Source: Paraspadella gotoi (taxonomy: Eukaryota > Chaetognatha). From it: a DNA stretch of 64,000 nt. The stretch covers positions 18,896,087 through 18,960,086 of the forward strand of contig CM119266.1 in NCBI GenBank assembly GCA_051294375.1, given 5' to 3'. The notes under the pieces were generated by a model. The model saw only the letters and a list, made by a program, of their open reading frames with translations, was not told the DNA's origin and made no database searches. Below, in pieces: positions 11,540 through 22,475 of this stretch (position 1 is the stretch's first letter; every line of letters starts with the position of its first letter). A program made the position numbers and the translations under genes.

Positions 11540-11750
11540 AGCCGGGTTGCCTGTGACGCCTCCTGTCACTGCCGCGGTTAGCCTAAGACGGTCTCGCTTT
11601 GCCAACGCAGAGGGAAGTCGTTAGGACTGTCGATGGAACACAACGCCTGGCATGGTGTGTTCCCCCTCTGAGCCAATGGAATTGGATGAACGGTGAAGGA
11701 CGTGAGGCAGTGCGAATATACCGCCACAATATAGTACTATCCTTATAGGA
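11540..11750 (+). repeat. Dispersed element fragment, internal part of family D
   Basis: It opens with CAGCCGGGTTGCCTGTGACG and includes GACGCCTCCTGTCACTG and GTGCGAATATACCGCCACAA. The same landmarks occur inside the copy at 25.67-25.81 kb (GCCGGGTTGCCTGTGATG, GACGCCTCCAGTCACTGG, GTGTGAATATACCACCACAA). The GC content is well above the neighbourhood. There is no coding signal. Confidence 0.6.
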
Positions 11751-12797
11751 TTCGATCAATTAAAAAGATTCACCTTCGGCAACCATAACCTTCTCTAGTA
11801 GTAGTAAGTGTCCAGAGAAGGCTTCATATGCTTTTGTGACCGGGCCCGTTAGGAATACTGTCATTTCTGTCATTATTGTTGCTGTCAGAAAGTTGACAGT
11901 TCCAGAGGGGATGCGTAGGACAATCTGCTTCTCTTTCCTACAGTTTCATTAATCAGGGGGATTGCAGCCAGAAAAACTGCGCCGCCAAAAGTCAGAAGTC
12001 TTTATCTTGATTTTCGTTTGAAAAATTTCATAAAATTAAAAAAGTATTTTATAATTTTACAACTCTATAGGATTATTTCTACACATTAAATATTTTTATG
12101 GCATTCTGTAAAGAATATAAATAAAATTATTATCTCTTTCTTTCGAGCTACACGCTCATATTGAAATTCCGTTCATTGTACAGAGACTGACCTAGTTTCG
12201 AAAACCTCTGAGCTCGAGAGGCGAATCTATTCAATTCGTTGTTGTTATCGCGAAGGCTGACGATTCTTGGCCCAAGCGACGATAGTAGCTGAGGGCAAAG
12301 CTGTAAATATCCTTACGTAGTTTTAAAGTTAAGAACTTGGATCTTTTTTTTGTGACTGTGTTTGTTGTCAAGTCTAAGGCATTGAACCATCTTATTTTTA
12401 TTCTTAAGAGGATTTCCCGTATTCGCCACTCGTACGCGCTGCGGCTCATTCGAGCTTAACTCGGCTCTCGCTCGCTCAGCTCATACACAAAAAAAAAACT
12501 TAGCTCTATTTGACTACGAATAGTAGTTGTCCCATTCTAATGTTTCTTAATATATTATTTAAAATTCAAAATATTATAATATACTGTACTATATTTTTTT
12601 TACTCTTTTAATATTGTTTTTTCGCTGTCCAAAACTTTTTCTCATTGTTCTCATTTTATTCATAACTATTTTTTGACTTTTATCTATTCATTTATTTTAT
12701 TAACATTATTTTTCTTTTCTCTGTTTCATTCATTCTATTTTTCTTTTCCTTATTTCTTTTCTCTCCTTATTTTTTTCCTTCTTTCTTTTATTCTCAT
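11751..12797. other. Intergenic DNA
   Basis: No gene is supported. From about 12540 the sequence becomes increasingly T-rich and runs into the tetranucleotide array that follows. Confidence 0.55.
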
Positions 12798-12844
12798 TTA
12801 AATTCTTTCTTTCTTTCTCTCTTTCTTTCTTTTTTTTCTTTTTT

Positions 12845-12895
<51 letters not shown>

Positions 12896-12896
12896 G

Positions 12897-12940
<44 letters not shown>

Positions 12941-13130
12941 ACTTTCTTTCTTTCTTTCTTTCTTTTTTTCTTTCTTTCTTTCTTATCTATTTTTTTAATT
13001 CTTTCTTTCTTTCTTTTTTCTTTCTTTTTTCTTTTTTTCACTCTAATTTTCATACTTTCTTTTTTTCTTTCCTTCCTTCCTTCTTTCCTTCTTTTATTTT
13101 AATTTTCATTCTTTCTTTCTTTATTTATTT
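12798..13130. repeat. Long (CTTT)n array with degenerate ends
   Basis: More than 200 bp of CTTT are nearly perfect at about 12840-12960, with progressively degenerate copies on both sides up to about 13140. Open frames here read as Lys/Arg/Glu on the minus strand and Phe/Leu/Ser on the plus strand. Confidence 0.92.
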
Positions 13131-14127
13131 CTTTTTTTCTTTGTTATCTATTTTTTTCTTTCTCTCTTTCTTTTATTCACTCTGTTTTAATTCTTTGTTT
13201 ATTTCTTTCTTTTTTTTCGTTCTTATTTTCCCTCTTTTTTTCTTTCTATCATTTTTTGCTTTTTTTCGTTCTTTTTTTCTCTTTTGTCTATCTGGAACTT
13301 TTTATTTCTTTCTAATTTTGGTTTCTTATCTCGTCAGTTTATTCAGAAATAAAGACATAAAATGCTCAAATGTTTAAAAATAACTCTAAACTATTTACAA
13401 TATTTTGATTGGTTTTATATAATATTAAATATACACTACCTTACCAGGTAGATAAATGCAGGGAACGTGGTAGCTTCTTGAAAACGATTCTCCGATCATC
13501 TTAAGTTCATTTTATATAAGTTTGGAGAAAGAATGCGCTGATAAATATAAAGGAAGTGAGAAATACGAAGTAGTTAAAAATTTAGTAAAAAGACCAACAT
13601 GGTCTTTGGCAGAATGACCTGATTCTGGTATTACCTCTTTTGTGTATCATATTTGTTGTTGTAACTAAACACAATTTCTGACTAATCGCTTTACTTTTTT
13701 ATTTCAAAAGTTTGTTCGCACTAACTACCTACTTAACTTCTTTTTATTCAGAAAGTTAAATGGATTCACTCGGAAAGACATTCGTCAGAAAATCGACTGG
13801 AAATAAAATAAAAGAGAATCGAAAAAAAAGATAGAAAGAATTAATTACGGAAAGAATCATTGAGAAGCGGAAATTGGACTTAAATCTCAAAGCTGATAGA
13901 GCTGAGACAGTTTCAAATCTAAGGGTAAGCCATTTCTGAAGTCATAGAGTAACATTCGTAATAACATCTATAAAGTAAGCCTTGGAAGAACCTTTCGTTC
14001 GCTACCAAAAATTTTATTCTAATCATATTATTAATACTATATTATTATTATTCTATAACCTAGACAGACTATAGATCGCTGCATTTTAAATGAGTATGAT
14101 AATTTCATTAGTGTTTCGTCTATGGCA
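13131..14127. other. Intergenic DNA
   Basis: T-rich sequence passes into AT-rich sequence. A stretch at 13830-13924 reads as a Lys/Glu/Leu-rich frame ending at a GTAAGC donor-like site. An in-frame stop lies just upstream and no acceptor fits, so no exon is called. Confidence 0.45.
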
Positions 14128-14320
14128 ACGGAAAGACTTGTGCGATACCCGGGTGTGAGGCATCTCCGACAGCTGGCGCCGCACGGATCTTGGATCCTGC
14201 TATGACCACCCATGTCACTGCGCGTTTTAGTTCCGCACACCATCACACGTCTAAATAGCGGACCAGTTAGGATTGACCCGAACTCAAGGCAATAGAAACT
14301 CCCTTTCTTAATATCCAGAA
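14128..14320 (-). repeat. tRNA-derived SINE-like copy
   Basis: Read on the minus strand, a B-box-like TTCGGGTCAATCCT lies at about 14270-14283. It is followed by the recurring tail segments GTGACATGGGTGGTCA and GATGCCTCACACCCGG, also seen in the elements at 41.9 and 50.2 kb. The copy is degraded compared with those two. Confidence 0.55.
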
Positions 14321-14469
14321 ATGGAAGTAGCGTGACGCGAATTCGAAACGCCAATTATAGAGTATAGTAGAATTAAGGTGCTTGTCGCTCCCCTTTTTCA
14401 TAACAAAACCCACTTGTTCAGTTCGAAATAGTATGGCGTTTAAGGTCAGGGATCACTCAAGAATTACAT

Positions 14470-14612
14470 TGAAAGCTTGCAGGAGACCAGCTATGTCATT
14501 ATCTTGTAAGAGTGATGGAGGCATTAAACCACCAAAGCCAGTGTAAAGTCGAGGACAAGATATTTAATGAATGGAGAATTTTTATATTGGTTCTACCAAT
14601 TTGATAAAGCTT
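14470..14612 (-). repeat. Dispersed element copy, family D, truncated
   Basis: The segments GCTATGTCATTATCTTGTAA, GAGTGATGGAGGCATTAAAC, TTTAATGAATGGAGAATTTT and ATTGGTTCTACCAATTT appear in order. They are the reverse complement of the landmarks at 4.3 kb. About half of the element is missing. Confidence 0.65.
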
Positions 14613-15578
14613 TATACAATTTTTTCATAACGCAAAAGAATCATATTCGAATTAGTATTTCTAATGAAAACAAATGAAATGCGTCCACGAAAGAAAGTAA
14701 CAACGGCGCAACGCTTCGGACTTGCCCGTTCTTGTTTAATTCGAGTGATCCCAGACCTTAAACAACCAACGCCAGTGGCACAGCACGGCTACGAAAAACG
14801 AGCGCCGATGCGTTTTCCTGGCGTAGAGCGAAAATAAGCTAATCACGAACCCTTTTGCCTGGCCACGTGCGGCAAAGGAGACTTTCGTGCATACAACTTG
14901 CCAAAATCGAAGAACGCGCTTCTACAAGATAACACTTTCACCTTCCTCTTGATAAATTACTCATAATTGACCAGGTCAGGTTCCTTACAGTTTTATTCCG
15001 TTTCTGGTTAATTCCGATCGGCCGTGCAATATTGTAATCAAGCGAGACAGCTTAGCTTAGTGTCCATATTTCCTAGACTATTAGGATTTGCTGGAATGCA
15101 AAGTTCTGAAAAATCTGAATCTGAAAGCGAGCGTTTAATTTAGTGATCTTTTGAAACGCGAATAGCGAATCACACAAAAGGAACACTTACCATTTATCAA
15201 TTGAGGTTTTAAACTTCTTTTTTTTATATAAAGGTTTTAAACTTTTTTGTTTTATTTAATATCTTGGAGCTTAATTTTTTTTTAATTACTGTTTGCTATG
15301 ATCGTTTGAAAAAATTCGAAAAATATCAATAATACTTACATCGAAACCTAGGCAACTTGTCGAAATGTCTGGAAAAACTGTAATTGTTTTGCCTTTATAC
15401 CTTAATCTACGTCATGAAAATACATGTTTGTATTACAATTAACGATTATCTCGTACAAGCATCTTTCCTCCTAGTCAAAAAAAATGTATAGAAATCATTA
15501 AATATAAAAAAAATTTCCTTAATTAAAGTGGTAATTAAAGTAGATTCTAGTAACATGGAAATCTATGCTTTGTTTCAG
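14613..15578. other. AT-rich intergenic DNA
   Basis: No gene is supported in this stretch. Confidence 0.55.
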
Positions 15579-15632
15579 AAAAATCTGATGACCTGACGGA
15601 GGTGAATCTGCGTTTAAGCCGTTTTAAATCTG
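15579..15632 (+). CDS. Candidate 54-bp internal microexon
   Basis: The segment is preceded by a pyrimidine-rich acceptor (GCTTTGTTTCAG) and followed by a consensus donor (GTGAGT). Only one of the three frames is open; after two leading bases it reads SDDLTEVNLRLSRFKS, a normal-looking composition with no repeat bias. No partner exon with compatible phase was found nearby, and the frame is too short to assign a family. A chance pairing of splice-like sites in AT-rich DNA is a real alternative. Confidence 0.25.
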
Positions 15633-17424
15633 GTGAGTAGCGATTCTTCATATATATGCAGTGTATTTTATTGTAATTTAAAGTTATTAGCTATCAAAGA
15701 AATCGTTTATATTTAGACTGTTAGAGAGTCTTGATTGTAATCATGTCTTGCTAGGTTATTATCTTGTAGGAGGCCTTAACCAATAGGGTGATGTGAAAAT
15801 AATAAAACTTTCTAAAATTAAAATTTAGCATACAGAATATGAAAATAAAATCTATAAAAATACTTTGGTAAATTTATCCTTTAATACATTAGTGGGCACC
15901 AGTAAGCCATATATAATAATAAGTATATAATAGGCTAAAATTTCAAAATACAATTTTTTAATTTCTAGACCGGATTTGAGTTAGTTGCAAAAAGTTGATG
16001 AAGTATTATTCTTTTTATTATTTTATTAAGTTGGTTAAAATATAAAAAACTAATTTAAGATTCCGATTTTTAATTTTAAGCTTTAAAATAAAGTTTTTTT
16101 TTTTAATTTTAACTTACTAAATAACAATCTTTTTATAAAAAATCATATTTCCTTTTATCAACTTTCATGAGGAATCTGAATCTGTTCTCAGAATTTAATA
16201 AAACTATTTTTAAATTTTAAAATTAGATAAGGGTAGTACTATATATAAAAAAACAATTTCATTACTATTATTGAAAGTTCAAGATTTAAACTGGCATGGT
16301 GAGCCTGGCGCTATTCCCGACTATATACAATCATACATCAATGAAAGTATTTCAAAATAATTAAATAAATTTTTGAAAAGATCTTTATTTTGGTTTTAAA
16401 TTGCGTACCTAAGGCTAAGCTTTTTCCGAGGTTAAATAAAAAATTTGTAGACTACTTTCAGTATCTATAACTATGGGAATTGTAATTGTAATTGTTTTTG
16501 TACTATATTTTGCCAAAAGTGGAATCCCAATGAAATTGTATTATAAAATAATAATATCATGTAATTATATTATATAATTATACGGTGAGCCTGAAAAATT
16601 ATTTGAATTCAACACGAGTTGTTAAAATTAACGCTATCGTGAAATTTACGAAAGTAGTAAATGCAACATTTAACATTGAGCTGTCGTGCTGTTAGATTTA
16701 TCTGCCTTTTGTTTTTGATGCTTTGTGCCAAGGTTCCCCTACCGGAAACTTTGAAAAGTTGAAAGCAGTTGTTTTCTTCTTTTATATATTACCACTATAT
16801 ATCTAACTTCGAGTGGTATAATTTATGTTTTGAGTTCGCTCCTTAAAAAAAAATTCAAATAAGTATTCACTAAAAAAAAGAATTATTATTATTATGACTA
16901 TTTTTTCAGTTAAAACAAAAAACATTTTTTTCTTCAAGACGTCCTTTGTTTTGGCAAACTCTGCACTCAGCTTGAAGATGGCAGCAGAACTCCGTCCCCC
17001 TTGTTGCTTATCGAATAAAACAAAAAACATTCGGTTTGCATTGAGTCAATAATGCATACCTAAATTAGCGTAAGAAGATCAAAAAAATATTTTTTTATCA
17101 TGATATCATAATGTCATTTTTTATTTAATTTTTTTTTAAACCTCGCCTCAAATTTAGATAAAATTTGAAATTGGGAATGCCAATTTATCCTTTCATTCAT
17201 TAAATGAGCCTTCTTGACGGCTGTCTTTCGACAGCCCTGCCTCTGGCGGGTTTAGGCTGCCATCTCTTTTTCGTGATCATAACATAGCGGAACTCAGTAA
17301 GCTTTTTTGTGTTGTAGAATTTCATTCTTTTTATGATAATTCATATATTCGAAAGCGGTGATTTAGTTCTAATATTAATTTATATGACAGCTATAGGCTG
17401 TTTCTCTATAATTTTTTATTTGAA
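15633..17424. other. AT-rich intergenic DNA
   Basis: No gene is supported. A strongly degraded minus-strand copy of family D lies at about 15719-15787 (GAGTCTTGATTG, TTATTATCTTGTAGGAGGCC). A 7-bp perfect stem with a TTTC loop (GGCTGTCTTTCGACAGCC) lies at 17219-17236. Confidence 0.5.
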
Positions 17425-17681
17425 NNNNNNNNNNNNNNNNNNNNNNNNNNNNNNNNNNNNNNNNNNNNNNNNNNNNNNNNNNNNNNNNNNNNNNNNNNNN
17501 NNNNNNNNNNNNNNNNNNNNNNNNNNNNNNNNNNNNNNNNNNNNNNNNNNNNNNNNNNNNNNNNNNNNNNNNNNNNNNNNNNNNNNNNNNNNNNNNNNNN
17601 NNNNNNNNNNNNNNNNNNNNNNNNNNNNNNNNNNNNNNNNNNNNNNNNNNNNNNNNNNNNNNNNNNNNNNNNNNNNNNNNN
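17425..17681. other. 257-bp assembly gap (N)
   Basis: The bases are unknown. Apparent long frames across it are meaningless. Confidence 0.99.
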
Positions 17682-18660
17682 GGGGGAAGAAAGAGAGAGA
17701 AGAAAAAAAGAAAGTACTTTTTGTGTTGCATGAAAAATTGGTCGTTCTCGTTGCTGGTCAATGATCGCCTCGACCAAAGGCAAATTTCCTTTGTACAACT
17801 GAGGGAGAAAATCCGATTCGTCGGCCGCAATGCGGGCATTGTCAACTATTCGCAGCTTTCTTCGGGACTGCAGGTGGTTGGGGTCATCGGGTCGCCTGAC
17901 CCTCTCTGACCCCGTGCACAAATATCGGACGAAGCATCCATCAAGAGGAGAAGTGAAGGGAAAATGGAGGGCGGAAAAAAAGAGTAAAAAGAAAAATAAG
18001 AGAAAGAGAGAGAGAGAGAATATAGAAAGAGAAGTGAAGAGAGAGAAAGAGAGAATAGAAAAAATAATGAAGAGAGAGAGAGAGAATAAAAAATGGAATG
18101 AAGAGAGAGAGAGAAAGNNNNNNNNNNTTTCTTCTATACATGTTCATCGTACATGATACATAGTTTTTTTTCTTAATTCATGACGTAACGTTTTTTCATT
18201 TGATTTCTTTGATGGGCTCAGCCTCTTCTTTCCCCTTTTGCCTTCGCCAACCCACGATGAAAGGAAGTCGCCTTTTTCGTTTGGCCTTGAATCACGACTT
18301 TTTTCCGGCTCCATTCATAATCATGGCCCAATAAACTCGCTCGCTCCGTCAACACTCGCAAGGCCCAAGGGTTCATGAAAACATTTTATTCTCTTTATTT
18401 ATTTATTTTTTTAGTTTTCCACGAAAAAAATATTCGGTTTTTCTAGATTTTGATTTTTATGTCAACACGTTTCTCTTTCCTTCATAATCACTATTAATAA
18501 GGTTAAAATAGTAAATTAATGAATATTTGAAAACGCACTGAAGCTCGGATAAATTATAAAAACGAGATTTTGATTCTTCGGATTACCTTCATTCTCTAGT
18601 AAGATGCAACAATATTATGTCCAATAATATTTGGATTAAAATCGGACAACTTAAAATCGA
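17682..18660. other. Intergenic DNA with purine-rich tract
   Basis: A purine-rich, GAGA/GAAA-like stretch covers about 17960-18117 and ends at a 10-N gap (18118-18127). No gene is supported. Confidence 0.55.
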
Positions 18661-18990
18661 AATATTCACCACTTTTCTTTCTTTTCTTTTTCTCTTCTTT
18701 TCGGCAACTTCTCTTTCCTGCTCCACATCTTTTCTTTCTTCTTTTTTTCTCTTCTCTTTGGCGACCTCTTTTCCCGGCTCCTCCACTTTTCTTTCTTCTC
18801 TTTTTCTCTTCTTTTTGGCAACTTCTCTTTCCTGCTCCACTACTTTTCTTTCTTTTCTTTTTTCTTCTTTTTGGCGACCTCCTTTCTTAGCTCCACCACT
18901 TTTCTTTTTTCTCTTTTTCTCTTCTCTTTGACGACCTCTCTTTCCTGCTCCTCCACTTCTCTTTCTTCTCTTTTTACTTCTCTTTTTTTC
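18661..18990 (-). repeat. 57-bp minisatellite, 5-6 copies
   Basis: The plus-strand units begin near TTTTCTTTCTTCTCTTTTTC and carry GGCAACTTCTC or GGCGACCTC in the middle and GCTCCAC at the end. The period is about 57 bp, and one copy appears to be 56 bp. On the minus strand the array lies in a 162-codon open frame (18589-19077) of Lys/Glu/Arg-rich 19-residue repeats such as VEQEREVAKKKRKREERK. The 56-bp copy shifts the frame while the frame stays open, which argues that openness comes from the repeat composition and not from selection. Confidence 0.7.
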
Positions 18991-19086
18991 TTCTCTTTTC
19001 GTTTCCGCCTTTAATTTCTTCGTCGGTTTTTGCAGCTCATTTTTCATGAGTCGGAAAATCTTGTTTGTTTTGGTCAAAACCGCTTC

Positions 19087-19420
19087 TTTTTCTTTTTCTT
19101 TTTCTTTTTCTTTTTCTTTTTCTTTTTCTTTTTCTTTTTCTTTTCTTTTCCTTTTCCTTTTCCTTTTCCTTTTCCTTTTTAATTTTCTTTTCCTTTTTCC
19201 TTTTCCTTTTCCTTTTCCTTTTCCTTTTCCTTTTCCTTTTTAATTTTCTTTTTCTTTTTATTTTTCTTTTTCTTTTCCTTTTTTTCTTTTTATTTTCAAA
19301 GCAGCTTCTTTTTATTTTTATTTTCCTTTTCCTTTTCCTTTTTCTTTTTTTTCTTTTCCTTTTCCTTTTTCTTTTTCTTTTTCTTTTTCTTCCTTTTCTT
19401 TTTCTTTTTCATTTTCTATT
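19087..19420. repeat. Hexanucleotide (CTTTTT)n / (CCTTTT)n array
   Basis: A perfect (TTTTTC)n run at 19087-19145 passes into (TTTTCC)n with interruptions up to about 19420. Phe/Leu/Ser-rich frames over it are artefacts of the repeat. Confidence 0.9.
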
Positions 19421-19639
19421 TTTTCTCTTCTACCTCTTCCTGCTTTCCCCATGCATGCGATGCTTCTCTCTTTTCTTCATCAACTCAGCGGAAATACATA
19501 TTTAGTCATCCATGAAAAAACGCCGTACGGTCGGACCTAGACCGAGACCTAGACCTAGACCCTTAGTTCAAAACGTGAACATTATTTATTTTCTTTCTTT
19601 TTCGTTCGTTCTATTCCTCGTTCATTCGTTTATTCGTAT

Positions 19640-19872
19640 CTTCCTTCATTTCCTTCCTTCCTTCCTTCCTTCTTTCCTTCTTTGCCTTCTATGTTTCTTC
19701 TTATTTCTTACATGCCTTGGCTTTCGCTTTCTTTCTTTGCTTTCTTTTCTTCCTTCTTGGCCTCTCCTTCCTTCCTTCCTTCCTTCCTTCCTTCCTTCCT
19801 TCGCTTCCTTTCGCTTCCCTTTTTCCTTGCTTCCTTCCTTCCTTCCTTCCTTCTTTTTGTCCTTTAGCTTCC
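19640..19872. repeat. (CCTT)n tetranucleotide arrays
   Basis: Perfect blocks of CCTT lie near 19650-19670, 19765-19800 and 19830-19852, separated by degenerate copies. A short (CCTAGA)n run lies just upstream at about 19540-19560. Confidence 0.88.
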
Positions 19873-20092
19873 TTCCTTCGTGTCATGTTTGAACCTTAAT
19901 CCATTGTTCAATTTTTTTTACCTCTTTCTTAGTAATTTTTTACCATAAATTTGGAAGCTAAATGCGTTTATACTACTTTTTTTTCCGTTTTTTCATTGTT
20001 CTTCATCTTCCAATGTTTTTTCAATAATTAATAATGACAATAATTGCTTTTGATGCAAAAGTCAAAGGTTCACTGAAAACTAGTTCATCGAT

Positions 20093-20210
<118 letters not shown>

Positions 20211-20289
20211 AGGGATGAAAGGAAATAGAAGAGAAGGGAGAAGGGGAAAAGTCATCGCCGTTATATTATTCTTTTTTTCTCGGCAGCAG

Positions 20290-20485
20290 GTACTAACTGC
20301 AATGCTGCACCTTGACGTGAACAATCTCTTTTCCAGCAGCTGTACATTTAGTTTGATTGAGAAAGACCGAAAGTGGGTTATCTCGCTCTCTCGATCTCTT
20401 GATGCTTCGTGGAAAATCGACGCCAAAAGTGCGACGAAATCGAATTCAGTTCATGTTTTTCATTGGCGGCTCCGGGTAAGGAAAG
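20290..20485 (+). CDS. Candidate coding exon, unknown protein
   Basis: A good acceptor (TTTTTTTCTCGGCAGCAG) precedes 20290 and a consensus donor (AAAG followed by GTGAGT) follows 20485. One frame is open across all 65 codons and meets a stop only inside the donor (GAGTAA). The translation has ordinary composition, for example MLHLDVNNLFSSSCTFSL and KDRKWVISLSRSLDASWKID, with only weak Ser bias. The frame also extends upstream to an ATG at 20215, so a first-exon reading is possible. I do not recognise the family. No compatible neighbouring exon was identified. Confidence 0.35.
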
Positions 20486-20640
20486 GTGAGTAAATCTGTG
20501 TCACCGAATCTCATCTCTCTGCAATCGATGATTATAAAGATTTCGTATAAATAAATTAAGAAAATTTCAAGGGAATTTTTTCAATTTTATGTTTTCACTG
20601 AGAATAAAAACGGTATTAACACGAAGACGAACGTAATAGA

Positions 20641-20860
20641 GTGAGAAAGAGAGCGACAGAGTCAGAGAGAGTGAGAAAGAGCGACAGAGACAGAGAGAGT
20701 GAGAAAGAGAGCGACAGAGTCAGAGAGAGTGAGAAAGAGAGTGACAGAGACAGAGAGAGTGAGAAAGAGAGCGACCGAAACAGAGAGTGAGAAAGAGAGC
20801 GACAGAGACAGAAAGAGTGAAAAAGAGAGCGACAGAGTCAGAGAGAGTGGGTAAGAGAAA
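20641..20860. repeat. 24-28-bp minisatellite, about 8 copies
   Basis: Units of the form GAGTGAGAAAGAGAGCGACA followed by GAGTCAGAGA or GAGACAGAGA are tandemly repeated with small length changes. Confidence 0.88.
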
Positions 20861-21128
20861 GAAAAATCAATCATCCATTCATGTCCTTTTTGTCACCCGT
20901 TTTAACCTCGTCGCTGACCTTCGATATCTTCCTCCAGTGACCGAGAATGTTGAAGCGCCTCGTGATCCGACCCCCTTTCGCCCCCCTTCCGTTTTCCAGC
21001 TGCTTGCCACCCCAAAGGCCAGGGCACTCCCAACGTTCCCCTCTCCGCCCTGACCCAACTGGTTACCACTGCGTCTCTTTTTGACATCATCGAGCTCCGC
21101 CCACGTTGACGTTACTGTTCAACTTCCT

Positions 21129-21203
21129 ACCTTCTTAACACTTATTACCTTCTTAACACTTAATACCTTCTTAACACTTAATACCTTCTTAACACTTAAT
21201 ACC
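21129..21203. repeat. 18-bp tandem repeat, 4 copies
   Basis: The unit ACCTTCTTAACACTTAAT is repeated about four times. The first copy has TTATT in place of TTAAT. Confidence 0.93.
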
Positions 21204-22062
21204 TCCTCCTTTACCTCACTTTCTTTTTTTTTCTCTCCTTCCCTCTTACTCCCCTGTTCCTCTTTGATCGAATCCCCCCCTTCCTCTCTATTTCCCCCTT
21301 ACCCCTCTCTTCCAACTCCTCGTCCTAACCTGACCCGAATAATAAATCGTCTGCTTCTAAATTTTGACTTCCCCTTCGCTTTCGTCTCCGTCGCGTCTCA
21401 CGAGCGAAAGATGTTCACTGTTCAGTCTTCACAACGAATGGGAGATTTTTAAAGAAAAGAAGATTATTTCGTATCTATCTATAGGAAACTATTCGATTTA
21501 TACATTATACACTGTATATATTAAATATACAGTAATCGTGAGGAAAAATGTCAAATCAAATAGAATCGAAATTCGATTTTAATATTGAATAATGTTTTAT
21601 AAAAAAAATTATTTATTTTTTCTTAAATTTCATTTCTGATTAAAATTTTAAAAGCTCCTACACCCTTATATACATACATAACTAAAAATAACAAAATGAA
21701 ATAAATCTGCAATACATCTGGATATTCTGTGAATCTCTGTTAACTTTGTCGATTGTCATTTTATTTTATTTAAAGATCGAAACGCTGATTGTCGAGTCAT
21801 TTCTCTTTTTTTCTCCGCAACGTCAATTTGAAACTTCTGGATCTCTCGAATCCATGACCTCATGACCAAAATTTCCCCCCCCCATCCGCGCCCTTTCTTT
21901 CCTAGCCCCCGGATGTAGGGCGAGTGAAAGAGAAAAGAAGGGGAGCAACCCCGTATGTCGTCCGTGACCCCGTTATTTGAACGTCGTCGTCTCCCATTAC
22001 GATCTTTGACCTTCGACCTCTGATCGAAGGGGGCGTCTCCTCCCTCTCGATCTTATTCCACA

Positions 22063-22069
<7 letters not shown>
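21204..22069. other. Pyrimidine-rich then AT-rich intergenic DNA
   Basis: C/T-rich sequence up to about 21320 gives way to AT-rich sequence. No gene is supported. Confidence 0.55.

Positions 22070-22108
<39 letters not shown>
22070..22108. repeat. (CT)n microsatellite
   Basis: About 39 bp of CT dinucleotides lie just upstream of the candidate exon at 22123. Confidence 0.93.
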
Positions 22109-22110
<2 letters not shown>

Positions 22111-22122
22111 CCTTCCCGCGCA

Positions 22123-22263
22123 ATGATACTCACAAGAACTACTTTCTACCGCGCTCAACGCTCTCTCGATAATGTCGACGAACAACAAAAAGTTGAAAGT
22201 GGAATAGAATCATCTTTTGAAGCCGAGAATTTTCTTTACGCCTTGATGTCACATTTATCACAG
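22123..22263 (+). CDS. Candidate first coding exon, unknown protein
   Basis: An ATG at 22123 opens a frame of 47 codons ending exactly at a plausible donor (CACAG followed by GTACTT). The composition is ordinary (segments RSLDNVDEQQKVESGIESSF and AENFLYALMSHLSQ). The frame continues open past the donor to 22371, so a single-exon reading is also possible. No domain is recognised. Support is limited to frame, composition and one splice site. Confidence 0.25.
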
Positions 22264-22442
22264 GTACTTTATCATAGTTACCACATTATTGATATCGAGG
22301 TCGTGGAACCCGCAATATTGCTCACATTTTTTACTCTCGCACAATTTCTTCAAACCTACACCAGCGAATGAGTTAGTAATTTCGAAAAACCATTTTCCTT
22401 CACATCTGGGCAATGGGCAGTGAACACATGATCGATCTATCT

Positions 22443-22475
22443 ACATTTACATTTACATTTACATTTACATTTACA
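22443..22475. repeat. (TTTACA)n hexanucleotide repeat
   Basis: About five copies of TTTACA. The flanking phrase GCAATGGGCAGTGAACACAT recurs about 70 bp later as GCAATGGGCAGTGAGCACAT, so the repeat sits inside a short direct duplication. Confidence 0.9.

Noticed and set aside
13830-13924. Lys/Glu/Leu-rich frame ending at a GTAAGC donor-like site
   Set aside because: An in-frame stop lies just upstream at about 13829 and the only good acceptor (13750) opens frames that stop early.
14700-14760. Possible structured RNA near AACGGCGCAACGCTTCGGAC
   Set aside because: No stable long-range pairing or resemblance to 5S rRNA or a known RNA family could be established by eye.
16803-17030. 75-codon minus-strand frame with a mixed-composition middle
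   Set aside because: Short frame with poly-Ile and Phe/Leu stretches, no splice context and no recognisable motif.
17219-17236. Stem-loop GGCTGTCTTTCGACAGCC resembling a histone 3' end
   Set aside because: The stem is 7 bp and does not match the histone consensus stem. No histone frame lies upstream and no purine-rich downstream element is visible.
19065-19505. 146-codon Phe/Leu-rich frame
   Set aside because: It is the direct translation of the (CTTTTT)n and (CCTTTT)n array.
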